Below, in pieces: positions 13,001 through 17,344 of a stretch of DNA of 17,344 bases. The position numbers and the translations under genes are program-made. The notes below the pieces were generated by a model. That model was not told the DNA's origin and searched no databases. It saw only the letters and a program-made list of their open reading frames with translations. How positions within the stretch are numbered: position 1 is the stretch's first letter; each line of letters opens with the position of its first letter. Source of the stretch: an uncultured Spirochaetaceae bacterium (GTDB lineage: Bacteria; Spirochaetota; Spirochaetia; SZUA-6; Bin103); assembly GCA_913043885.1 (NCBI GenBank), contig CAJWOB010000011.1:1-17344 (forward strand), given 5' to 3'.

Positions 13001-13087
13001 AATCGCCTTGCTGATGACCTTGCGGATGCGTACGCGGTCGAAGTCGACCACATCCCCAGTACGCTTGATGACCATTACGCTCGACAC
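10052..13087 (-). CDS. nrdA: Ribonucleoside-diphosphate reductase large subunit, two ATP-cones
   Basis: A 1011-aa catalytic alpha subunit reducing NDPs to dNDPs. Two ATP-cone domains lie at the N-terminus (about residues 5-100, VIKRTGDVVDF; about 118-205, VEKRDGRKVLF), the site of overall allosteric control by ATP/dATP. The ten-stranded barrel carries the redox pair Cys346 (LSSCYL) and Cys575 (AVCNLGSVN), and the thiyl-radical Cys560 with Asn558 and Glu562 (NLCTE). The radical-transfer tyrosines are Tyr877-Tyr878 (TTYYLRT). The tail ends CTDPESCEACQ (Cys1001, 1007, 1010), which re-reduces the active site. Between the barrel and the tail is an unusually long Ala/Pro-rich linker (about 895-985). 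The GTG at 13087 is chosen because GGGAGGGG stands five bases upstream; the in-frame ATG at 13075 has none. Class Ic partner NrdB follows with a one-base overlap. Confidence 0.95.
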   Translation of the reverse strand: MSSVMVIKRTGDVVDFDRVRIRKVISKAIRATAPAAERDALEATHLDSVVEDVVAEVQSRFVELHPNVENIQDIVEKHLVKHGLYEIAKAYILYRADHQKAREERKDQVARQSLLGKLTVEKRDGRKVLFDVTKLNDSIARAAEGLTATEAEAGAGVVADLISGETIRNIYDGISTEEIEKAMLMACASFIEKDPAYSHVASRLFLQRIYKEVIGSSVADDDLASSYREAFLFGLQRGVDAGLFDPQLLEFDGQRLAAELAIERDDLFRYMGVQTLYERYFARTDNAIIETPQAFWMRVAMGLAIGETDREARAIEFYGIVSTLRFVPSTPTLFHAGTTHPQLSSCYLTTVEDDLGHIFKSLSDNAQLSKWSGGLGNDWTNIRGTGSAINSTGVDSQGVIPFLKIANDVTLAINRSGKRRGATCAYLETWHLDIEDFLDLRRNTGDERRRTHDMNTANWIPDLFMKRVLADEDWTLLSPDECSDLHHLYGRAFEERYAHYEQLADQGQLARYKRMPALKLWRKMLNMLFETGHPWVTFKDPCNIRSPQDHDGVVHSSNLCTEITLNTSAEETAVCNLGSVNIAEHIADVEVSYDKLAETVEVAMRMLDNVVDINFYPTEEARRSNLRHRPVGLGMIGLQDALFMLDLAFEDDAALTLNDNLMEFVAYHAILSSSRLAAERGPYESYAGSKWQRGLLPQDTIALLEAERGSPVEVDRSAALDWGPLRQHVAEHGMRNSNTMAIAPTATISTIAGCFPSFEPLYKNIYVKSNISGEFTVTNPYLIADLRSAGLWNEEIADELKYRDGSVQNMTLLSDRLKRKYKVAFEIDPHRYLQLAAARGKWIDQSQSLNIFMQGTSGRLLSDIYVQAWKMGLKTTYYLRTLAASQVEKATLSSSYGLTQNRTSATAEPAAVSVDVAAGADAVAAEAAATAAGTDAVAAIAERISSIAADQRPLSPHPAPTPTPPEPRSAETQAYRGDFELAPETPAPAYQSQPELNGQFCTDPESCEACQ

Positions 13088-13090
13088 AGT

Positions 13091-13098
13091 CCCCTCCC
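13091..13098 (-). promoter_or_regulatory. Shine-Dalgarno that fixes the GTG start of nrdA
   Basis: On the minus strand GGGAGGGG is followed by ACT and then the GTG at 13087. This spacing favours GTG over the ATG twelve bases further on. Confidence 0.6.
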
Positions 13099-13150
13099 AG
13101 TTCTCCTACCGTTATTCCGTGCAGTTCCCTCTCGGTCGCAGCACGCGCAA

Positions 13151-13183
13151 CCGACCGGCCCGGCTGGGCAGCGCGCTGGTCGG
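13151..13183 (-). other. Stem-loop between the small RHH-like gene and nrdA
   Basis: CCGACC (13151-13156) pairs with GGTCGG (13178-13183). An inner GCCC/GGGC pair (13158-13161/13166-13169) encloses GGCT, with an unpaired palindromic AGCGCGCT on one side. It starts two bases after the stop of the small gene and ends about 50 bases before the nrdA ribosome binding site. It could attenuate or process the transcript. No T-tract is present. Confidence 0.3.
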
Positions 13184-13184
13184 T

Positions 13185-13478
13185 CTACGAATCCTCCGCG
13201 TCGCCGCCGGTGCTGGGCGCGTTCTGCCACAGCTGTCCTTGACCCATCAGCTGAACCTCCTCCTCGAAGCTGAGGCGGATATCGGGCTGGTACTCCCCGC
13301 TGTCGTACGCCCGCAGGATGTCCAGCTCGATGAGCTGGATGAGGCGTTGCGTCATGGAGGTCCCGCGCAGCGCGCACAGTGCATGGAACTGCTCGCGAAG
13401 CCGTTTCGGTACCTGGCGGAGGTTGATGGAGCCGAAGCCACCGGCCGTCTTGGCCGCTCCGCGTCTCCCAGAGGCCAT
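13185..13478 (-). CDS. Small ribbon-helix-helix-like DNA-binding protein
   Basis: A 97-aa protein with a basic, Gly-rich start (about 1-16), then SINLRQVPKRLREQFHALCALRGTS in two parts: a short strand (SINLRQV, 17-23), a helix (PKRLREQFHALCALRG) and a second helix (MTQRLIQLIELDILRAYDSG). This strand-helix-helix order with a Ser/Thr turn resembles Arc/MetJ/CopG-type repressors and antitoxins, which dimerise through the strand. The C-terminal third is acidic and Gln-rich and matches nothing I know. It begins 4 bases after the stop of the MutY-like gene and lies about 100 bases ahead of nrdA. No toxin gene is adjacent, so a regulator of its own operon or of nrdAB is more likely than a toxin-antitoxin pair. 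This function is inferred. Confidence 0.65.
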   Translation of the reverse strand: MASGRRGAAKTAGGFGSINLRQVPKRLREQFHALCALRGTSMTQRLIQLIELDILRAYDSGEYQPDIRLSFEEEVQLMGQGQLWQNAPSTGGDAEDS

Positions 13479-13482
13479 AGGA

Positions 13483-14442
13483 CTATAACTGTATCATTCG
13501 TCTCAATTGTCTGTCACGTGGCAGTTGATACAGCAGTGGTCGCGAGTGCGGCACCCTCTCGAGCAGCCCCTCGTCGTGGAGCTGGTCGATGACCCTGGCG
13601 GCACGGGCGCGCGTCGTTGCGGGCGCTACGCCGCGGCACACCCGCCACAGCTCTCCCGCAGTGGCGGCGGCGCCGGATTCGACCAGTGCCCGTACGATGG
13701 CGCCGCGGAGCTGGCGCGCCGAGCCGGCGAACCGGCTCTGGCGCCGGTAATCGGCGCTGGCGAGATTGGGGTTGGCCGCCGCGCCGCGGCGTCGCGCCGC
13801 CCTGCCGAGAGCGGCGCCGTAGTCCATCAGCGCGTAGTACCAGTTGCGCGGATCGTCGCGATCGAGGGCTCGCTCCAGCAGCGGCACCAGGAGGGCGTCG
13901 CGGATCGGCTGATCCTCGGCGGCCGCTGGCAGCAGCGACCGCGCCGTGAGCTCGGCGAGGCAGGCGCGGCGGATGTTGGTTTCGACGAATACCACCGGCA
14001 CGCCGAACGCAAAGGCCAGCACGGCGCCGCTGGTGGCGGGACCAACACCGGGCAGCCGAAGCAGGTCGTCGCGGTCGCGGGGAATCCGGCCACCGTGATC
14101 GCGTTCGACCAAGTCCGCAGCGCGCTGCAACGCAACCGCGCGCCGGTTGTAGCCAAGGCCGCTCCACGAGCTCAGCACCTCGGCCAGCGGCGCCGCGGCG
14201 AGCCGTGCGGTGGTGGGGAATGCGTCGAGGAAGGGCTGGTAGTGGTGGAGCACCCGCTCCACCTGGGTCTGCTGCAGCATCAGCTCGGAAACCAGGATCG
14301 CGTAGGGGTCGGTCGTGCGCCGCCAGGGGAGGTCGCGGCGCTCGGTTTGGTAGTGGGCGTACACGGTGCGGCGGAAGGCACCTGCGACACGAGCCAGATC
14401 GGCATCGCGGCGGTCGATGCCGGCACTGGCGCCGCGGCTCAT
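13483..14442 (-). CDS. MutY-like HhH-GPD DNA glycosylase without Fe-S cluster
   Basis: A 319-aa base-excision repair glycosylase of the HhH-GPD superfamily. It begins like MutY (RDLPWR, 36-41; VSELMLQQTQV, 51-61, with Glu53 at the MutY catalytic glutamate). It has WSGLGYNRRA (93-102) and the helix-hairpin-helix LPGVGPATSGAV (130-141). Where MutY has the conserved Asp (DGNVKRV) it reads VETNIRR, with Glu154. The four-Cys cluster loop is missing: the protein has only two Cys (161, 269), neither in that pattern. Instead it shows DYGAAL ... NPNLASADYRRQSRFAGSAR (224-243), as in a divergent bacterial subfamily often annotated as A/G-specific adenine glycosylase. The end (about 248-308) looks like a winged helix and not the NUDIX-like MutY domain. 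The ATG at 14442 overlaps the upstream stop (ATGA). Substrate is uncertain. Confidence 0.85.
   Translation of the reverse strand: MSRGASAGIDRRDADLARVAGAFRRTVYAHYQTERRDLPWRRTTDPYAILVSELMLQQTQVERVLHHYQPFLDAFPTTARLAAAPLAEVLSSWSGLGYNRRAVALQRAADLVERDHGGRIPRDRDDLLRLPGVGPATSGAVLAFAFGVPVVFVETNIRRACLAELTARSLLPAAAEDQPIRDALLVPLLERALDRDDPRNWYYALMDYGAALGRAARRRGAAANPNLASADYRRQSRFAGSARQLRGAIVRALVESGAAATAGELWRVCRGVAPATTRARAARVIDQLHDEGLLERVPHSRPLLYQLPRDRQLRRMIQL
13488..13517 (-). promoter_or_regulatory. Weak internal promoter candidate ahead of the RHH-like gene
   Basis: GTGACA (13517-13512), 18 bp, TACAGT (13493-13488) on the minus strand, inside the 3' end of the MutY-like gene. Transcription would begin about three bases before the ATG at 13478, which has no Shine-Dalgarno, hinting at a leaderless message. 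The evidence is only a motif match. Confidence 0.22.
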
Positions 14443-15482
14443 CTGTCTGGATTCGGCGCGAGCAGCACCTTGCCGATATTGCGGCGCGCGTGGAGGCGGG
14501 CGTGTGCGTCTGCCGCCTGCGCTAGGGGAAACACCTTGTCGATATGGGGAGCCAGCGCCCCTTCTGCAGTCCAGCGAACCAGGGTGTCGAACCAGCCGCG
14601 TACCCGACTGACCGCGTGCCACAGCTCACCCAGGTGGATCCCCATGACCGCGCGGTTGTCTCTGGCCAGTCGCAGCGCCGAGAAGCTGGTAGTCGCGAAA
14701 CGCAGGTTGGCCAGGAGCGCCGCCATGGGCCGGGGCGTGGCGGCGGGCACGGCGGCGGCGTTGCCGCAGATAACCAGGCGTCCGCCCGGCGCCAGCATGG
14801 CGTAGCTCTCCTGACACGCCGCCGCCCCGCGCGGCTCGAGTACCACATCCACTCCTTCGTCGTTGGTAATGGTGGCCACCGCCGTGGCCAGGCTGGCGTC
14901 CCGGTAGTCGATGACATGCCGTACGCCGCTGTCGATGAGATGTTGATGCTTGTTGCTCGAGGCCGCGGCCAGCACGGTCGCGCCGAGGTGGCGGCACACC
15001 TGCACGGCCGCCATGCCCAGTCCACCGCCGGCACCGATCACCAGCACCCGGGACTCCGGGCGAACCGACCCCATTACCACCAATCCCTGATAGGCGGTGA
15101 GGTACGCCACCGGGAGCGCCGCGGCCGCTTGCAGCGACACCGCGTCCGGCAGGGCCATCACCTGCTCGGCGGGCAGCGTGACGGCGTCGCTGTACCCGCC
15201 AAAGCGGGTAAAGGCGACCACCCGTGTGCCCGGCGTCAGCTGTGGGTCGGCCGATGCGGCTACCCGGCCGCTGACCTCGAAGCCCGGAACGAAGGGGAAC
15301 CGTGGCGCGCTCTGATAGGTGCCGACCCGCGCGGCGAGATCGGCGAAGTTGACGCCCGCGTAGGCAACATCGATGCGAACGTGGCGGTCTGCCAGATCGG
15401 CATCGGCAGATGGCGGCGCCGCCTGCTCGTCCCGCGCCTCCAGCACGCCCGGGGGTCCCGCGCGGGTCGCCCACACCTGCAC
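14439..15482 (-). CDS. VAT-1-like zinc-less MDR oxidoreductase
   Basis: A 347-aa medium-chain reductase. It shows GVNFADLAARVGTY (43-56), PFVPGFEVSGRV (63-74), FTRFGGYSDAV (91-101) and the nucleotide-binding GAGGGLGMAA (150-159), followed by a long insert-like segment (about 255-310). The combination GVNFAD ... FVPGFEVSG ... FGGY is typical of the VAT-1/quinone-reductase-like branch. The start is a GTG at 15482 (a second GTG two codons on is possible); no clear ribosome binding site is seen, and it lies 67 bases after the aldo/keto reductase stop. Its last codon overlaps the MutY-like start by four bases. It is a cytosolic NAD(P)H-dependent reductase with unknown substrate. It is only distantly similar to the other MDR at 8011-8988, so this is not a recent duplication. 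Confidence 0.85.
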   Translation of the reverse strand: MQVWATRAGPPGVLEARDEQAAPPSADADLADRHVRIDVAYAGVNFADLAARVGTYQSAPRFPFVPGFEVSGRVAASADPQLTPGTRVVAFTRFGGYSDAVTLPAEQVMALPDAVSLQAAAALPVAYLTAYQGLVVMGSVRPESRVLVIGAGGGLGMAAVQVCRHLGATVLAAASSNKHQHLIDSGVRHVIDYRDASLATAVATITNDEGVDVVLEPRGAAACQESYAMLAPGGRLVICGNAAAVPAATPRPMAALLANLRFATTSFSALRLARDNRAVMGIHLGELWHAVSRVRGWFDTLVRWTAEGALAPHIDKVFPLAQAADAHARLHARRNIGKVLLAPNPDR

Positions 15483-15549
15483 GGCGGCAGCCTATGACGC
15501 TCGTCTGGTGGCAGCAACGGAGCCGCCGCCGGGCGTGGCGCGGCCGTGG

Positions 15550-16554
15550 CTAGCCGACGAGGCTGGCGTCGATCTCGGCCAGGACCGGGGCGGCGACCGA
15601 CCTACCACCTGCGCTGCGGGCGAGCTGCTCCGGGCTGCGGGCGCCGAGGACAACCGCGCCCCCCACGTCGACAGCCGACAAGGCCCAGGCAAGCGCCAGC
15701 TCTTCTAGCGTGTGACCGGCGGCCTCGGCCAGCCTCCGCAGCGCGCGGCGGAGTGGTGCCTGTCGCTCGATGGCGGCGGAGGAAAAGTCGGGATGGTGGG
15801 CGCGCCAGTCGTCACCGGGGAGCCGCGCCACACGATCGTGGCCAAAGCCGGTGCACAGTCGGCCGGACGCCAGCGGGCTATAGCCGAGCAGGCACACGCC
15901 GTGGCTGTTTGCCTGATCGATCAGCTGCGGCGGGGGCTGATCGATCAGGTTACAGGGGAGCTGCAGCGACGCAGGGGAACGGCCCACGGAGGCGAGCCGT
16001 GCCAGCTCCTCCACCGAGAGATTGCACACGCCGCCGCAGCGCACCTTGCCCTGCTCCACCAGGCGCCCGATCGACTCCCAGCCGCCCTCCAGATCGCAGT
16101 CGGGACCGGGCCAGTGGATCTGGTAGAGGTCGATATAGTCGGTGCTCAGCCGCCGCAGGCTGGCCTCGACCTCCTCGAAGACGCTGGCAGCCGTCAACCG
16201 CGGGTAGGGCCTACGGCTCCCGCCTTTCCAGAGGAAGCCGCACTTCGTGGCGATAGCCACCTGCGACCTACGTCCGTGCAGCGCGCGGCCCACCAGCTCC
16301 TCGGCATGGCCAACACCGTAGACCGGTGCGGTGTCGATCCAGTCGATCCCGAGGTCGAGCGCGGCATCGATGGTGCGCAGCGACTGTGCGTCGTCTTGAC
16401 GACCCCACGAGTACCTCCAGCGCTGCCCGCCCATAGCCCAGGTACCGAGGCCGATGCGGGACAACGGTCGCTCCAGACCACGTAGCCGTAGGCCGGCAGT
16501 CGCGGTAGCGGCGGCGGAGACCGGGCTGTCCCGGTGGCCGCCGGCTGCGCTCAC
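15550..16554 (-). CDS. Aldo/keto reductase
   Basis: A 334-aa NADPH-dependent reductase with a TIM-barrel fold. The catalytic tetrad is readable as Asp74 and Tyr79 (WIDTAPVYG), Lys104 (ATKCG) and His147 (YQIHWPG). Family phrases LSRIGLGTWAMGG (31-43), VRCGGVCNLS, LLGYSPLASGRL and GAVVLGARSPEQL follow in the normal order. The GTG at 16554 overlaps the upstream helicase stop as GTGA, so translation is coupled and this start is preferred. The first 20 or so residues are Ala/Ser/Thr-rich and low in conservation, so the true start could lie a few codons later. Physiological substrate unknown; it resembles the predicted oxidoreductases (YajO/YghZ-like) more than sugar-specific members. Confidence 0.9.
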   Translation of the reverse strand: MSAAGGHRDSPVSAAATATAGLRLRGLERPLSRIGLGTWAMGGQRWRYSWGRQDDAQSLRTIDAALDLGIDWIDTAPVYGVGHAEELVGRALHGRRSQVAIATKCGFLWKGGSRRPYPRLTAASVFEEVEASLRRLSTDYIDLYQIHWPGPDCDLEGGWESIGRLVEQGKVRCGGVCNLSVEELARLASVGRSPASLQLPCNLIDQPPPQLIDQANSHGVCLLGYSPLASGRLCTGFGHDRVARLPGDDWRAHHPDFSSAAIERQAPLRRALRRLAEAAGHTLEELALAWALSAVDVGGAVVLGARSPEQLARSAGGRSVAAPVLAEIDASLVG

Positions 16555-17344
16555 CGGTGCGCCTGGGTAGCAGTCGCCGGGGCGTCGGCTGCCGGAGTGG
16601 CGCCCGCCCGGACGGCGGCATCGACGCGCTCGCGCAGCGACGAATGGCGGGCACGGTCGTCGCCGCGCCGCGTTGCCATGTCGATGGCCATCTCGCTGCC
16701 GACGATGACCAGCAACTGGCGGGCACGCGTGACGGCGGTGTAGAGCAGATTGCGCCGCAACATGACGTAGTGCTGCGTATGCAGTGGCATCACCACGGCC
16801 GGGAACTCGCTCCCCTGCGAGCGGTGGATGGTGATGGCGTAGCCGAGCGCGAGGTTGTCAATATCGGCGGCCGCGTAGGTAACCGCGCGGCCACCGTAGT
16901 CGACCACCAGGGTGGTGGATTCGGCGTCGGCATCCGCCACTTGGCCAACGTCGCCGTTGAACACCTCGAGCTGGTAGTCGTTGCGGGTCTGGATAACGCG
17001 GTCGCCGACGCCGATCTCTATGCCGTGCGCACGCACAGCCGGGCCGCGGACCGAGGTGCCGGCGAGGCGTTGGCGGATCGCGGTGTTGAGCTCGCGGGTG
17101 CCGAGCGGGCCGCGATGCATCGGCGTGAGGACCTGGATGTCTCGCTCGGCGCGCATGCCGAATCGCTGCGGGATGCGCTCGGTGACCAGCGCCAGGACGG
17201 TTCGAGCGACCTGTTGTGGCTCGGTACGGAGGATGACGTAGAAGTCGGGATGTGCGTCGTCGTCGGAGGTGACTCCGGGAGCGGCGGCGCCGTCCTCGGC
17301 GCCGCGCCGCGGGGAGACGTATGCGGCAGCCCGGAAGCGTCCGG
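16551..17344 (-). CDS. recD2: RecD2-type DNA helicase, C-terminal part (start beyond window)
   Basis: The minus frame is open from the right edge to TGA at 16553-16551, giving the last roughly 260 residues of a superfamily 1B helicase. Visible parts: an FRAA stretch at the edge that fits the end of the first RecA-like domain, RDIQVLTPMHRGPLGTRELN (the usual RecD2 'vl.Pm.rG..Gt..LN' block) and DRVIQTRNDYQLEVFNGDVG (SH3-like insertion in the second RecA-like domain). After these come GYAITIHRSQGSEFPAVV (motif V/Va) and NLLYTAVTRARQLLVIVG (motif VI with the arginine finger). The last 50 residues are Ala/Arg-rich and unconserved. RecD2 proteins unwind DNA 5'-3' and act in repair, outside RecBCD. 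The N-terminal domain and Walker A motif lie outside the window. Confidence 0.9.
   Translation of the reverse strand, partial: GRFRAAAYVSPRRGAEDGAAAPGVTSDDDAHPDFYVILRTEPQQVARTVLALVTERIPQRFGMRAERDIQVLTPMHRGPLGTRELNTAIRQRLAGTSVRGPAVRAHGIEIGVGDRVIQTRNDYQLEVFNGDVGQVADADAESTTLVVDYGGRAVTYAAADIDNLALGYAITIHRSQGSEFPAVVMPLHTQHYVMLRRNLLYTAVTRARQLLVIVGSEMAIDMATRRGDDRARHSSLRERVDAAVRAGATPAADAPATATQAHR

Noticed and set aside
13064..13075. ATG at 13075 as nrdA start
   Set aside because: The GTG twelve bases upstream has an ideally spaced GGGAGGGG; the ATG has none.
11084..13273. 729-codon plus-strand open frame opposite nrdA
   Set aside because: It mirrors a clearly functional, fully motif-supported nrdA. 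Long antisense frames are expected in GC-rich coding DNA, and the translation has no recognisable domain.
13507..15497. Long plus-strand frames (13507-14805, 14544-15497) opposite the glycosylase and VAT-1-like genes
   Set aside because: Low-complexity Gly/Arg/Ala translations, opposite well-supported genes; shadows of GC3 bias.
1..17344. CRISPR arrays, insertion sequences, integrase or att sites
   Set aside because: No regularly spaced repeats, transposase or integrase motifs, or flanking terminal repeats were seen on either strand.

Overview
The window suggests a GC-rich, diderm (Gram-negative type) bacterium. It encodes lipoproteins with clear lipoboxes, a porin-like protein ending in an aromatic residue, and fragments of other surface proteins. 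The mix of RCC1/InlB-B/Calx-beta surface lipoprotein, SBBP-repeat debris, an Fe-S-less MutY-like glycosylase and a chlamydial-type (class Ic) ribonucleotide reductase would fit a marine or host-associated spirochaete-like lineage. No rRNA or clade marker is present, so this placement is a weak inference.

Left part (1-4638) is an accessory, partly decayed region. A truncated minus-strand envelope protein (1-587) meets, head to head, a plus-strand reading frame with no start codon (590-874); both appear to lack their N-termini at the same point. A secreted porin-like protein follows (934-1839). Then come a long stem-loop, a 58-aa minus-strand ORF and two minus-strand remnants: the tail of a beta-rich protein, and a frameshifted SBBP-repeat piece. 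A lone periplasmic Fe(III)-binding protein of the FutA/FbpA type (2719-3777) has an AT-rich, directly repeated promoter region. About 860 bases without a convincing gene (3778-4638) hold an 11-bp tandem repeat and several hairpins.

Middle (4639-7977), plus strand: a large mosaic lipoprotein (InlB-B, acidic linker, two Calx-beta-like units, InlB-B, seven RCC1 motifs), 18 bases upstream of a GC-rich, cupredoxin-like, His-rich lipoprotein.

Right part (8011-17344) is a compact minus-strand run of eight genes. In transcription order they are recD2 (its beginning lies outside the window), aldo/keto reductase, VAT-1-like oxidoreductase, MutY-like glycosylase, a small ribbon-helix-helix-like protein, nrdA, nrdB and a quinone oxidoreductase. 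Four junctions overlap (GTGA, ATGA, TAATG, TGATG) and one gap is 4 bp, so much of the run is probably co-transcribed. It combines dNTP synthesis, DNA repair/helicase and redox genes. The most notable point is that NrdB has Phe at the radical-tyrosine position and Glu at the first metal-ligand position, the hallmarks of the Mn/Fe class Ic R2 known from Chlamydia.
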